Positions 9,101 to 17,222 are shown, counted from the stretch's first letter. The stretch: 64,000 nt of DNA from an uncultured Bacteroidales bacterium (GCA_946414805.1 CAMKPZ010000005.1:1-64000); one strand, 5' to 3'. The notes: generated by a model from the letters alone, not told the origin. Made by a program: numbers and translations.

Positions 9101-12100
9101 TGCGGTCGAGACAGTGGATGCGGGTACCTATCAATTCAAAGTGGTAGCCGACGAGATCCCGACGATCAATTACACGAAGAAGACCGGTCAGGCTGTAGAT
9201 ATCAACTATACGAAGAACGGCGTAACGATGCTCGTTACCGCAGCTGATGGTGCAACCCAGATTACTTATACTATCAACCGTGAGGATCCGGCAGTCGCTA
9301 CCTCCGGTCAGATCAGCGAGTTCGCCAAAGACGGCAATGAATGGGGTGCGCTCGGTCTGGCCAACTACGAGACCACGGAGCCTAAAACCGACGAACTGAT
9401 CTCCTTCACCCGCAAGGATGCCAAAGACTCTGTTGTGTACGTTCAGGCTCCGACGAAGATGGAGTGGCAAGTCTATGGTTCGGAGAATCATACCTACGTG
9501 CTCAATTATCCTTCGGAGAAATCCAATAACGCGGAATTGGCAGGATATCTGGTAGGTGGCGAGGCCTATGAGGACTTCTCAACGGACTTCATTATCACCT
9601 CCGATACGATGATCGTGCTGGATGCAGTGGGTGCTGAGGCGGGTCAGCAGATTGTCACCGTCCAGACCTCGGAGGAAGGCGAGATCGTAGTCTATGAGAC
9701 AACCGTTACCGCTGAGGATGGCACCACCAGAAAGACCTATAAGGCTACGGTTCGCCGTCCGCGCAGCGAGAACAATCTCCTCGCAGGTATCTATCTGGAC
9801 GATGAACTGATTGCAGACTTCGATCCGATGACCAATAATTATACCGTCACGCTCCCGACTCCGGCAGTCAAGACCGTTCAGCCGCAAATGCCGTCGATCA
9901 CTTATGAAGCTGGTCAGGCAGGACAGAAGATCGAGTTGACACCGGGTCAGCTTAACGGCGAAGATACCCAGATCGAGGTGGAGAGCGAGACCGGTTCGAA
10001 GAACATCTATTCCGTTAAGGTGGAGGCTGCGAAGAGTGCTTGCGTGGATCTCACCGGTATCACGGTGAACGGAGAGATGGTAGATCAGTTCGAGTCCGGA
10101 CGCCACTACTACTCCGTCTCCCTCGCTACCAACACGATTAAAGTGGATTACCTCTCTGACGATCGCTTCCAGACGGTTTCCGTCAATGCAGAGACGATCC
10201 GTGAGGACCACCAGTACCGCTATACGCTCAACGTGCAAGCAGAGAACGGCGATGAGGCGAATTACGAGGTGATGATCTATGTGGAGAACCTCTCGAACGA
10301 TGCACAGCTGGCGAATATCACGCTGAACGGCAAGAACTTTGAGGACTTCGAGCGTCTGCTCAACGAGGATCTGAGATTCGATCCGGGTCAGAACTATTAC
10401 GAGATCAATCTCCCGTCCGGAACCACCGTTTGGCCGGAAGTAAGCGCCCAGCTCAAGATGGCGGGTCAGAGCGTGGAGATCTCGCATCATAACGACTCGA
10501 TCGTGCTCGATGTGAAGGCCGTGGATAACACGCCGAACAGATACGTACTGCGTTTCCTCGTGCCGAAATCCAAGAATGCAAATCTGTCGATGATCTTCCT
10601 CGACGGTGAGCCGTTAGCTTCCTTCCTGCCGGAGGACTACGTTTACCAGATCACGTTGCCGGAAGGCGTTCATGAGTTGCCGGAGGTGGCAGCCCAGAAG
10701 GGCGATGCAGGTCAGGAGATCGACGAGGTGATCATGGATCTGGAGAAGAATCAGGCTACGATCAATGTACGTGCCGAGGATCGTTCTTATTCCAGAACAT
10801 ATGTCACCGTCTTCCAGTTCACCCAATCCGATGCCGACACCCTGAGAATGATCTACGAGGACGGTAAAGAGATGGTTGCCTTCCAACCGCAGACCAACTA
10901 TTACCAGCTCTCGCTGCCGGTAGGTACAACCGCCTTCCCGGATCTCTCTTGGGAGGAAGGTAATGAATGGCAGACGATCAAGATGGATACGGTGGATGCG
11001 ACAACGAATAACCTCGTTCGCCAGATCATCGTTACCTCCGAGAGCCGCCGTACGCGTACTTACACCGTTTCGTACACGATCGAGAAATCGGATGTGGATA
11101 CGCTCCAGATGATTTTCGTGGATCAGAAGCAGATGGAAGGCTTCGAGGGTTCGAACAATACCTATTCGGTAACGCTCTCCGCGGCTTATGCGAACGAACT
11201 GAACGGTCAGCTCCCGCAGGTGGATTATATTGCCGGCGATGAGTACCAGACAGTGATGATCTCGCAGATGCCGGAGGACGAACTCACCAATAAGTCGCTG
11301 GGTTACAAGTCGATCATTACGGTAGCAGCCGCTTCCGGTAAGACCCGTACTTATACGATCCACTATCCGGTGGAACTCTCTACGGATGCTACGCTGAATA
11401 TGATCAACATTGCCAACAAGCCGCTCACCGGCTTTGATGCAGAGCGTTTCAACTATCGTCTTGAGATCGAGAAAGAGGCAGATGTGCCGGTTGTATCGGT
11501 GATCAAGAAAGAGGATGCACAGACCTACGAGATCCGCGTGATGAATGACACCGTACAGATTGTGGTATGGGCTGAGTCTCTGGTAGACAGCGCTACTTAT
11601 ACCTTGAGCTTCGAGCGCCTCAAATCGGCGCAAACAGCCCTGCGTGACATCATCCTCACCAGTATAGACGGAGAGAAACTGCCGTCGTCCGAGTTCCCGT
11701 ATCGTCCGGAGGTATATAGCTATATCGTCAATATCCCGTATAATGCGAATAAGCCGCTTATTGATCTCCTGCCCGAGATCGAGCCCGTCTTCTACGACGA
11801 GGAGCAGACGGCGGACACTACGCTCCATTATCTGCCGAACGGCGATATCCAGATTGATGTGACCGTCACGGCGCCGAACGGCGAGGATCAGGCGATCTAT
11901 TCGATTACCTTCCACCTCATCCGTCCGTCGGATGCTACGATCCTCTCGATCTCGATCAGGGGTGAGGTGCTTGATGAGTTCCGTCCGTCGAAGACCGAAT
12001 ATACCTACGCTCACCCGTACGGCACGGATCCGGCTGACTACTTCACGCAGGAGGATATCGCATATGTCCTGAGCGATACGCTGGCCGTTGATACGATCTA

Positions 12101-12767
12101 TACGGACGACGAAGGCGTAATCACGATCATGGTAACGGCTCAAGACGGCCGTACATCGCTCACGTATCTCATCTCGCAGATCACGGCGGAGGATGGTGAC
12201 AATGCACTGGCTTGGATCACCGTAAACGGGGATACCCTCGCGGGCTTTGATCCGGATATCACTTTCTACACCTATTATATCTTCGCAACCGACATGCCGT
12301 CTGTTGACGCAGCACCGCGTTCGGAGAATGCAGAGGTGGATAAGGGTCGTGTTTCCGCCGGCGATACCTGCCGCATCATTTGTACGGCAGCTGACGGCTC
12401 GGAGCGTCTGTACCTCATTCATTTCGCTATCACCCCGGTGGATCCGGGTGTGAAGGCTACGAGCGGAGATGTGCTCATCAAGCGTGTGCCGGGCTCGATG
12501 CAACTGGTTGCTTACTCGGTTCGTCAGGGTGTGTCGATCGTCCTCTACGACCAGTACGGACACCTCCTCTTTACGGATCGTGTGCCGGTGGCTAACCCCA
12601 ATAGCACGGAGATCGTTACCGATGCAGACAAAGAGAATTTCCTCAATAATGTGTCGGATACCGGATCCGGTCTGATCATCGATGTGCTCCCCGGACAGCC
12701 CTATTTCTACACCTTCTACTATGAGGAGAAAGAGAAACTCGCTTCCGGCAAAATCATGTGCTATTAA
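3129..12767 (+). CDS. Giant secreted multidomain protein with about 30 cadherin-like beta-sandwich repeats
   Basis: About 3,212 residues. A signal peptide (core IAFCLALVAIPVLAAA) is followed by a PCMD-like jelly-roll domain (about residues 30-275; segments DPGFEDWSG and NSLYVDDIELIY). Next come roughly 30 repeats of 75-95 residues following the pattern L-x-x-I-x-V-[ND]-G, GF-x-P, Y-x-V-x-LP-x-GTT, Q-x-V, I-x-VTA-x-G, TY-x-I-x-F. This is the Cadherin-like beta-sandwich family as I recognise it. A second PCMD-like domain (about 1574-1804) interrupts the array. The last 105 residues (VSIVLYDQYGHLLF, then PYFYTFYYEEKEKLASGKI) resemble a T9SS C-terminal sorting domain. A surface adhesin or polysaccharide-binding role is inference. 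Starts at 3147 (MSKFFQRI) or 3096 are possible; 3096 is too near the promoter. Confidence 0.85.
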   Translation: MNNNINMSKFFQRIAFCLALVAIPVLAAADDFQLPDPGFEDWSGSTFDGNVQPKYWHASNVEQSAIGLTFRFNFAHKESGRNGGTSLMVQDQEVGAAGITEVSPGYFSLGYAWQYLDGLNTNSATAGTKGGIGFTHRPDSISVWIRRTGNNTDKEDFHILFYSWTGTAKGTSYKAKNQSCTSTTVEDEESDIRIALNGNECKTATAGTQIAEGWLHTRAQYNNWTNVRIPIYYMRDEAPTKCNVIFSASNYPNYRANNGLYEGNSLYVDDIELIYSSKIDVLRIGGKEWKGFDPNTTDVQVYSVPEGTTVIPSIEAYRGAGSLTNVEGLSTTKTVDFSGRKLSGSEITIKNGTVGGDPVEITVRAEDGSSTTTYKILFQAAKSSNAKLANLRYTYTNINDETVEANVPGFTPGTYNYKVELPYGAKGVPVIAADTAEFEQRVELTQATSLTGTATAVVTAANGMTKATYKVTFSVGALADNTLKDITVNGSSIPGFTPSQAVYKVSLPVGTTQMPEVKAVSAYPEGEQTIVYKAPAVIDGGTYTVSVSTPGNTVAKVYKLNFKLEASSYSYLKDLKAGNYITNFEPTQTTYYVHLPLGTTELPEITWEAGDEFQKIVKSDLAAGALDGTVRITVTAGNGDQTVYKIVFSTEKSDRSTLAGIQIGGVALENFDPDVTNYTYQLETGTTELPEITWTPGDEWQTVVLTTAGVNGKTRLTVTAGDGSITIYQIAFSVDAYTDNTLKALSVAGYSLQDKEGGEVAFDPEVNEYWVNLPQGTTGNHPEVSYELQSETMQTANVRDFTGSNGDYKLTIRPQSGSSRTYIIHFSVATSDNADLAMIYINGVEIPGFRPDSLDYRDSLPVGSSVIPAVTYDKGDANQRVLSVLEGKTQKITVTAESGKKQIYTVRFIPRASANAYLEWIELDGVRLAAFSPKTLEYTVEIKGDRCPAITVGKAAGQQVTVTAPYSTGDATIVVKPEDGDPNTYTIHFVDATAASALLANIALDGTSIPNFKADSMNYEAEYSDKLPAITYTKKDASQKVDLLWKDNVAWLYVTDAEGNQAAYNITFTRLYSSDNTLEGIYADGTLIAGFNPATLTYTYELEPDASYPTLTYKAKENTQVVFFGQLAEGKWGITVVSEDQNAEAATYTVVYTFKKYSDIYLKDLAVEGYPFAYSETTTTYGKFTIDEGAALPAITAVPKEGQSVIKYNENDSTQKVLVMAENGATNIYTIEYTRVKSNNVKLENIYVDGTPLFGFNPEITEYTYTLPRTATVVPNVNPVAQLPNQTVTTYFSQPGGETKIHVVAQDGSTGDYTIKFPVELSDNTLLKRLIINEELKDVNTTEYTFNVPFGTVNPYDVKYEIEEGQLVHFVDAPLSGVTKIIVTNEKGDNSRTYTIAYNVAVPQGQNKVAKVKYEYVNAADVTVEGELEPLEGDNIINLPYGAKSFTVTEVVKNYPEQTIQFYNGGIRRGATIIAVSNRADEDDVEYTITPKMPEFDTTGKLQSLTFNGSLVQNFRPDVYNYIINVTAQPTAEDFAYSAYDGAGVTVSAVNAQKKQITFTVAGGETYSVCWFYYEDEAPFTFDWEKTKDNVTFYRSSLTGRISTEGTKKSTGYRPHGWTVPADLFAGIIYEPVVSTFTYYTGKEVTRINEKEAILATIRGGALNSSIPGVMTLGALNLPNGVKIGGDTKVSFTRDLTVGATYRNTPQQFKFDYQPIMSYGISKFHAWIALGENNTKKIEHQLEGSYSNLGKWGTITQNLSYNFTVQKMNILLCSSEINGSSLSIYDGSESKSCDLQIRNIRFVYDSELTSATVNGKNAVKSGNTFTYTLADGEVIVGTPALKFTGAVQDQTQTIEWLNNGEWIDGELKAKVVNYGENALVEGRDSTIYTVVLKRAAEISVEHTSEFSTLAAINDTIFVNLPYGTKKLPDLTITPHSTHQVVSMTKKRNAVTVKVTAENGDEKTTVYVFREIKESDAELESFDAEDKHGNTVAVETVDAGTYQFKVVADEIPTINYTKKTGQAVDINYTKNGVTMLVTAADGATQITYTINREDPAVATSGQISEFAKDGNEWGALGLANYETTEPKTDELISFTRKDAKDSVVYVQAPTKMEWQVYGSENHTYVLNYPSEKSNNAELAGYLVGGEAYEDFSTDFIITSDTMIVLDAVGAEAGQQIVTVQTSEEGEIVVYETTVTAEDGTTRKTYKATVRRPRSENNLLAGIYLDDELIADFDPMTNNYTVTLPTPAVKTVQPQMPSITYEAGQAGQKIELTPGQLNGEDTQIEVESETGSKNIYSVKVEAAKSACVDLTGITVNGEMVDQFESGRHYYSVSLATNTIKVDYLSDDRFQTVSVNAETIREDHQYRYTLNVQAENGDEANYEVMIYVENLSNDAQLANITLNGKNFEDFERLLNEDLRFDPGQNYYEINLPSGTTVWPEVSAQLKMAGQSVEISHHNDSIVLDVKAVDNTPNRYVLRFLVPKSKNANLSMIFLDGEPLASFLPEDYVYQITLPEGVHELPEVAAQKGDAGQEIDEVIMDLEKNQATINVRAEDRSYSRTYVTVFQFTQSDADTLRMIYEDGKEMVAFQPQTNYYQLSLPVGTTAFPDLSWEEGNEWQTIKMDTVDATTNNLVRQIIVTSESRRTRTYTVSYTIEKSDVDTLQMIFVDQKQMEGFEGSNNTYSVTLSAAYANELNGQLPQVDYIAGDEYQTVMISQMPEDELTNKSLGYKSIITVAAASGKTRTYTIHYPVELSTDATLNMINIANKPLTGFDAERFNYRLEIEKEADVPVVSVIKKEDAQTYEIRVMNDTVQIVVWAESLVDSATYTLSFERLKSAQTALRDIILTSIDGEKLPSSEFPYRPEVYSYIVNIPYNANKPLIDLLPEIEPVFYDEEQTADTTLHYLPNGDIQIDVTVTAPNGEDQAIYSITFHLIRPSDATILSISIRGEVLDEFRPSKTEYTYAHPYGTDPADYFTQEDIAYVLSDTLAVDTIYTDDEGVITIMVTAQDGRTSLTYLISQITAEDGDNALAWITVNGDTLAGFDPDITFYTYYIFATDMPSVDAAPRSENAEVDKGRVSAGDTCRIICTAADGSERLYLIHFAITPVDPGVKATSGDVLIKRVPGSMQLVAYSVRQGVSIVLYDQYGHLLFTDRVPVANPNSTEIVTDADKENFLNNVSDTGSGLIIDVLPGQPYFYTFYYEEKEKLASGKIMCY
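7850..8540 (+). other. Inserted PCMD-like domain with deviating base composition
   Basis: This segment of the giant gene encodes a non-repeat domain (from about APFTFDWEKTKDNVTFY to LQIRNIRFVYDSE) resembling the N-terminal PCMD-like domain. From about 7890 the DNA is visibly AT-richer, with codons such as TTA, AGG, AAT and ATT that are rare in the flanking repeats, and the flanking composition resumes near 8550. The reading frame is uninterrupted. Domain acquisition by recombination is the likely reading. Confidence 0.65.
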
Positions 12768-12789
12768 TTGAAAATAGTATTTAATTCAG

Positions 12790-12838
12790 AAAAAATCCTG
12801 CATACATTTGCGTATGTGGGATTTTTTTTGTACTTTTG
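12790..12838 (+). promoter_or_regulatory. Combined terminator hairpin and promoter before the GT4 gene
   Basis: AAAAAATCC (12790-12798) pairs with GGATTTTTT (12819-12827), and CATAC (12801-12805) with GTATG (12812-12816). This makes a terminator with a T-tract. The loop holds TTTG (12807-12810), and exactly 20 nt later TACTTTTG (12831-12838) completes a promoter. The same structure is repeated before the next gene. Confidence 0.75.
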
Positions 12839-12866
12839 CACTCGCAAATCATAAATCATCAATTCG

Positions 12867-14048
12867 ATGTACGGTATCTTCAATGATAATTTCCCTCCTA
12901 TTCTGGACGGCGTGGCTTTGACTGCCCAGAATTATGCTTATTGGCTGCATCGGAAGGGGCATGATGTGCGTGTGATCACGCCTTATGCACCGGATTCGAA
13001 GGAAGAGATAAACAGGCTTCCTTATCCTGTTCACCGCTTCCCTTCTGTTCCGATTCCTTTCCGCGCGCCGTATCGTTACGGACTGCCGCATCTTTCGCCT
13101 GCGTTCATGCGTGAGTTCAGAAAGATGGATTTCGAACTGGTGCATGCCCATTGTCCTTTTGTCACGGGCGATCTGGCGTACTCCGCGGCGCAGAAGCAAC
13201 AGATACCTCTGATCGCTACGTTCCATTCCAAATACCGTCAGGATTTCGAGCATAACGTGAAGTCCAAGGCGCTCGTTGACTGGATGGTACGCCGGATTAT
13301 CCGCTTCTTTGAGAAGGCGGATGAGGTGTGGATACCGCAGGCTGCGGTAGAGTCAACGCTGCGTGAATACGGCTATAAAGGACACGTGGAGGTGGTGGAG
13401 AACGGTAATGATTTCTATACTCCGGCAGAGAAGATTGAATCTATGCGGACGGAGATGCGCGAAGAGTTGGGAATCTTGCAGGAAGAGACAATGCTCCTTT
13501 TTGTAGGGCAGCATATATGGGAGAAGAATATTGCTTTTATCTTGGATGCGCTGGCGCTGATCAAGGACAAGCCTTTCCATCTCTTTATGGTCGGTACCGG
13601 TTATGCGGTGCGTGATATACGCCATAAAATACAGGAACTGGGATTACAAAACCGCGTGACGATGCTCGGTAATATACATGATCGGGAGCGGCTGAAGCGG
13701 ATTGATGCAGCAGCGGACTTGTTCCTTTTCCCTTCGCTTTATGATAACGCGCCTCTTGTCGTTCGCGAGGCTGCGGCTATGCATACGCCGGCGCTTATGA
13801 TCCGGGAGTCTACGGCGGCGGAGGTGATCGATCCCGATGTGAACGGGTTCTTGACCCCCAATGATCTGAATGCTTATGCCGATCGCATCTCTTATCTGTT
13901 GGAACATCCTGAGGTTCTGCGGAGAGTTGGAGATAAGGCTTCTGCGACGATCTCGCGTTCTTGGGAGAATGTGATTGACGAAGTGATCTTGCGGTATCGT
14001 GATCTCCAAGCGTCATATAAACTCAGACACGGCATTATTGTACCCTGA
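12867..14048 (+). CDS. Glycosyltransferase family 4
   Basis: A 393-residue GT-B enzyme. The N-terminus, IFNDNFPPILDGVALTAQNYAYWL, matches the acceptor domain of GT4 enzymes that act on lipids such as diacylglycerol or phosphatidylinositol. HAHCPFVTGDLA and the segment PQAAVESTLREYG follow. The nucleotide-sugar domain shows LLFVGQHIWEKNIAFILDAL and the EX7E-type region LFPSLYDNAPLVVREAAAM. It heads a four-gene cluster with a second glycosyltransferase, a flippase-like membrane protein and a third glycosyltransferase, which suggests a membrane glycolipid pathway (inference). The donor sugar cannot be read. The start lies 28 bp after the promoter. A spacer of 160 bp containing a terminator-promoter hybrid separates it from the next gene. 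Confidence 0.88.
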   Translation: MYGIFNDNFPPILDGVALTAQNYAYWLHRKGHDVRVITPYAPDSKEEINRLPYPVHRFPSVPIPFRAPYRYGLPHLSPAFMREFRKMDFELVHAHCPFVTGDLAYSAAQKQQIPLIATFHSKYRQDFEHNVKSKALVDWMVRRIIRFFEKADEVWIPQAAVESTLREYGYKGHVEVVENGNDFYTPAEKIESMRTEMREELGILQEETMLLFVGQHIWEKNIAFILDALALIKDKPFHLFMVGTGYAVRDIRHKIQELGLQNRVTMLGNIHDRERLKRIDAAADLFLFPSLYDNAPLVVREAAAMHTPALMIRESTAAEVIDPDVNGFLTPNDLNAYADRISYLLEHPEVLRRVGDKASATISRSWENVIDEVILRYRDLQASYKLRHGIIVP

Positions 14049-14107
14049 ACCGTTTTGCTGTCGTCAGTCTTGACACCCGGTTTGATTAAAAATAGTATAT
14101 AAATCTG

Positions 14108-14156
14108 AAAAAATCCCACATATTCTTGCGTATATGGGATTTTTTTTGTACCTTTG
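14108..14156 (+). promoter_or_regulatory. Second combined terminator hairpin and promoter
   Basis: AAAAAATCCCA (14108-14118) pairs with TGGGATTTTTT (14135-14145). CTTG (14125-14128) in the loop lies 20 nt before TACCTTTG (14149-14156). The element and its upstream flank are about 75 bp long and closely match the one at 12770-12840, so the module appears duplicated. Confidence 0.75.
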
Positions 14157-14208
14157 CAGCCCAAACCGTAAATGATAAACCGTATCCGTTAATCAGCAAT
14201 CCTGTAAT

Positions 14209-15375
14209 ATGTCTGCGCAGCACAACAAGAAACGAGTTCTGGTAACCTTCTTCGAGGCGGGCTTTGGTCATATTACTACGGCTGCATCGATTGCTGATGC
14301 TATTGAGGAACTCAATGATCCTTCTATTGAGCTTATCCGGAAATATCCCTTCCATGACGATCCGGCTTTGCGCAAGATAGAGAGGAGTTTTGTGAAGGAT
14401 GTGAAATGGGCGAATACCTTCCCCTGGCATACGCATATACAAATGGCTGCTACGCACATCTTCGGTATTCATAATTCTTTGCCTTTTGTGGTCTCCACGG
14501 TTTATGCCCGTGCGCGGAAGATCTATTTGAAGATGCTGGAGGATATCCGGCCTGATATCATTATCGATACGCATTATCTGACCTCATTTCTGGCTACGCA
14601 ATACCGCGACAAGATCGATCCGCATGTGAAGGTGATCACCTATAATCCCGACAATATTGTCCATAACTGGTGGAATATACGGGTGGATAAATTTATCGTG
14701 AATTGTAATCTTGCCTTTCATGATGCGCTGAAGCATGATTTCACCCGTAAGCAACTGGTTCAGGTGCCTTTCGTGACGCGCAAAGAGCTTATGGCCGTTA
14801 CGGAGGACAAGGCGTATTATCGCGAGAAATACGGATTGCCGCAGGATCGTTTCACGGTGATGGTGGCTGCGGGCGGCTACGGCAAATCCGGCATGGAGAA
14901 GGTGCTTGACGCCTTAATGAAGGGAGTCCGGAAGCCGTTTACCCTGGTCGCTGTCTGCGGCACGAACAAGCGCCTCTATGACCGGATGATGAAGATCAAG
15001 GACAAGGTCGCCCCTCAGATAGATCTCCGTCCCTATGAGTTTGTGGATAAGGTGTATGAACTCAACCGTGCCGCTAATGTGCTGATTACCAAAGGAGGGC
15101 CTAACGCAATGCTCGATAGTGCGCTGATGGAGGTGCCGATTGGGGTTTTCTATTGTGCATCCAATATAGAGGAGGAGGCAACGCACCTCTTTACCACAAT
15201 GCTTAACTGCGGACGGAATCTTTTGCACAGACGACGGGTGGTGCAATGGGTGAATGACTGTCTGGAAGATCCTTCGATCTTGGATATTTATATTGATTCC
15301 GAAAGGACGATCCGCCGAGCCGGCAACGGCGCAAAGAATATTGCGGAGTTGATACAAACATATTCTGCTAATTAA
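14209..15375 (+). CDS. MGDG-synthase-like glycosyltransferase (GT28 type)
   Basis: A 388-residue GT-B protein. The N-terminus VLVTFFEAGFGHITTAASIADAI is the MGDG_synth-type signature with its Gly-His pair. A C-terminal nucleotide-sugar domain carries VMVAAGGYGKSGMEKVLDAL, VCGTNKRLYDRM and ITKGGPNAMLDSALMEVPI, typical of diacylglycerol beta-glycosyltransferases and MurG relatives. The likely job is adding a hexose to a diacylglycerol-type lipid at the inner membrane. The stop is one base from the ATG of the flippase-like gene, so the two are cotranscribed. The start MSAQHNKKRVLV lies 53 bp after the promoter. Confidence 0.85.
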   Translation: MSAQHNKKRVLVTFFEAGFGHITTAASIADAIEELNDPSIELIRKYPFHDDPALRKIERSFVKDVKWANTFPWHTHIQMAATHIFGIHNSLPFVVSTVYARARKIYLKMLEDIRPDIIIDTHYLTSFLATQYRDKIDPHVKVITYNPDNIVHNWWNIRVDKFIVNCNLAFHDALKHDFTRKQLVQVPFVTRKELMAVTEDKAYYREKYGLPQDRFTVMVAAGGYGKSGMEKVLDALMKGVRKPFTLVAVCGTNKRLYDRMMKIKDKVAPQIDLRPYEFVDKVYELNRAANVLITKGGPNAMLDSALMEVPIGVFYCASNIEEEATHLFTTMLNCGRNLLHRRRVVQWVNDCLEDPSILDIYIDSERTIRRAGNGAKNIAELIQTYSAN

Positions 15376-15376
15376 T

Positions 15377-16459
15377 ATGGAAACCAGCAAGATTGACTCT
15401 CAAAACCGCTCTGTAGCGGCGCGTTTTAAGCCCTCCATGGTCATCTGGCCCATTCTGTTCGGCTTGATGGGCGTCGGGTATATGCTGTGGCGTGAGATGG
15501 GTAAAGATATTCCGCATGAACCGATTCAACTCGCCGATAACTGGTGGGTATTTGCCCTGTTGGTAGTACTTTTTACGTTTATGAAGGATTGCTCCGGCAT
15601 GTATCGTACACGTGTAATGTCCGGTGCTCCGCTTACCTTCAAGCAGCTCTTCCGTATCCGGATGTTGTATGAGTTCACTTCTGCGGTCACGCCTTCCGCT
15701 GCGGGAGGTTCATCCCTTGAGGTGCTGTTCATCCATCGGGAAGGAATCAGGATAAGTAGGGCTACCTCGATGACCATTCTGGCGCTTTTTCTGGACGAGA
15801 TACTGATGATCGTCTTCTTCCCCCTTCTTTTGACGATGATTCCTTTCCAGGAGATGTTCTCCGCTGATGGGGCTTTCCAGTACGGTTATCTATGGGCTTT
15901 CGTCATCGGCTATCTGATGAAATTTGTCTGGGTCACGCTGCTCTTTATCGGTATATTCCGCAAACCCGTTGTGCTGGCTAGGATCATCGGTTTTGTGTTC
16001 TCCTTCAAGTTCCTTCGCCGTTATCGTTACCGTGCTCTCCGTACGGCGGTGGAGGTCCGCCAGTGTGCGCAGGAGATCCGGCATGAGTCTTTCGGCTATT
16101 GGGTGCGTCTGATTATCGCTACATTCGGTATCTGGGGATTCCGCTTTATGATTGCGAATATGGCGATAATGATCTTCAATCCGTTGTCGGGAGCGGATAA
16201 TCTCATGTGTTTCTCCCGTCAATATATTTTGGGTATCGTTTGTATGATCGCGCCTACGCCGGGCGGAAGCGGTTTTGCCGAAGTGATGTTCGATGATTTC
16301 CTTGCCGGCTATATTACCCAAAAGATGTCCACTGCGCTGATCACATCTATCTGGCGTCTCTTCACCTATTATTATTATCTGTTCGCCGGTGTGATTATTC
16401 TTCCGCAATGGCTGGGCAAGAGTTCGTTATTCAAGAAGAAACGTAATGAAAGCAACTGA
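15377..16459 (+). CDS. Flippase-like integral membrane protein (LPG synthase TM domain family)
   Basis: A 360-residue polytopic protein with about eight hydrophobic segments. The motif FTSAVTPSAAGGSSLEVLFIHREGI, followed by IAPTPGGSGFAEVMF near the C-terminus, is diagnostic of the lysylphosphatidylglycerol synthase TM-region family (YbhN/AglD-like). Stand-alone members lack the aminoacyl-transferase domain and are found beside glycosyltransferases, where they are thought to help move or use lipid-linked sugars. It starts one base after the GT28-type gene and its last 14 bases overlap the next gene, so translation is probably coupled. Confidence 0.87.
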   Translation: METSKIDSQNRSVAARFKPSMVIWPILFGLMGVGYMLWREMGKDIPHEPIQLADNWWVFALLVVLFTFMKDCSGMYRTRVMSGAPLTFKQLFRIRMLYEFTSAVTPSAAGGSSLEVLFIHREGIRISRATSMTILALFLDEILMIVFFPLLLTMIPFQEMFSADGAFQYGYLWAFVIGYLMKFVWVTLLFIGIFRKPVVLARIIGFVFSFKFLRRYRYRALRTAVEVRQCAQEIRHESFGYWVRLIIATFGIWGFRFMIANMAIMIFNPLSGADNLMCFSRQYILGIVCMIAPTPGGSGFAEVMFDDFLAGYITQKMSTALITSIWRLFTYYYYLFAGVIILPQWLGKSSLFKKKRNESN

Positions 16460-17222
16460 TATTCTCTTTTGTATCTTCAATTATCATGAAGCGGCTAATG
16501 CGGAGTTTCTGTATCGGGAGCTCCGCCCGTCTTTTGAATGTCATATCATTGACGCGGATAGCGGTCAGCGACCGGATCCGTTTGATGGAGATACGGTCTT
16601 CTTGCCGAATGTCTATTATAGCGGCATGATGCATCACGCTGTCACGATGGCGGAGAAGGGGAATTATCCGTATCTGTTCTTTATCTGCTCCGATGTGCTG
16701 ATCTCGCATGAGACACTGGTTCGCCTCAAGCAGATCCTTCTTTCCGAGTCGTTTGACGGAGTAGGGGTGTATTGTCCTGCCCATGCCGATGACTCCTATA
16801 CATGGGCGGCGTGGTCTTATCAGCGCAAAAGCGGCAAACGCCGTGCTGTCGCGTTTGCCGAAGGAATGCTGGGTATGTATGCTATGCCTGTGTATAAGCA
16901 GTTGGAGCCGCTGGATATCAACCCTCATGGATGGGGACTGGATCTCGTGGCTTGTTTCTATGCCCGCCGGTGGGGACTCCGGTGTGAGATTGACGACAGG
17001 CTCTCTATCACTCATCCAAAGGGCGATGTGCATAAGAATACGCTGGCACGGAATGAGGCTCGGGAATATCTCATGCGTTACCCGGAGGGAAGGGCGATCA
17101 GGCGTTACTGGGTGGCGTGTTCCATCCGCAATGCCGCTATTCAGTTATTCATTTTGCCGGCCTCTTATCGCCGGTGGCTGAAGATCTTCCTGCCCGTCTA
17201 TCGCTTCTTCCATAGACGCTGA
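16446..17222 (+). CDS. GT-A-like glycosyltransferase
   Basis: A 258-residue cytoplasmic protein. The start MKATDILFCIFNYHEAANAEFL and the later segments FFICSDVLISHETLVRLKQIL, GVYCPAHADD, AEGMLGMYAMPVYKQLEPLD and GWGLDLVACFYARRWGLRCEIDDRLSITHP look like the acceptor-facing half of GT2/GT-A enzymes. A classic DXD is not obvious; CSDVL may play that role. It overlaps the flippase-like gene by 14 bp and ends the operon. After it come 41 bp of short repeats and a convergent gene. The family is moderately sure; the sugar is unknown. Confidence 0.7.
   Translation: MKATDILFCIFNYHEAANAEFLYRELRPSFECHIIDADSGQRPDPFDGDTVFLPNVYYSGMMHHAVTMAEKGNYPYLFFICSDVLISHETLVRLKQILLSESFDGVGVYCPAHADDSYTWAAWSYQRKSGKRRAVAFAEGMLGMYAMPVYKQLEPLDINPHGWGLDLVACFYARRWGLRCEIDDRLSITHPKGDVHKNTLARNEAREYLMRYPEGRAIRRYWVACSIRNAAIQLFILPASYRRWLKIFLPVYRFFHRR

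Noticed and set aside
15377..16459. Full lysylphosphatidylglycerol synthase (MprF)
   Set aside because: Only the membrane flippase-like domain is present; the aminoacyl-phosphatidylglycerol synthase domain is absent.
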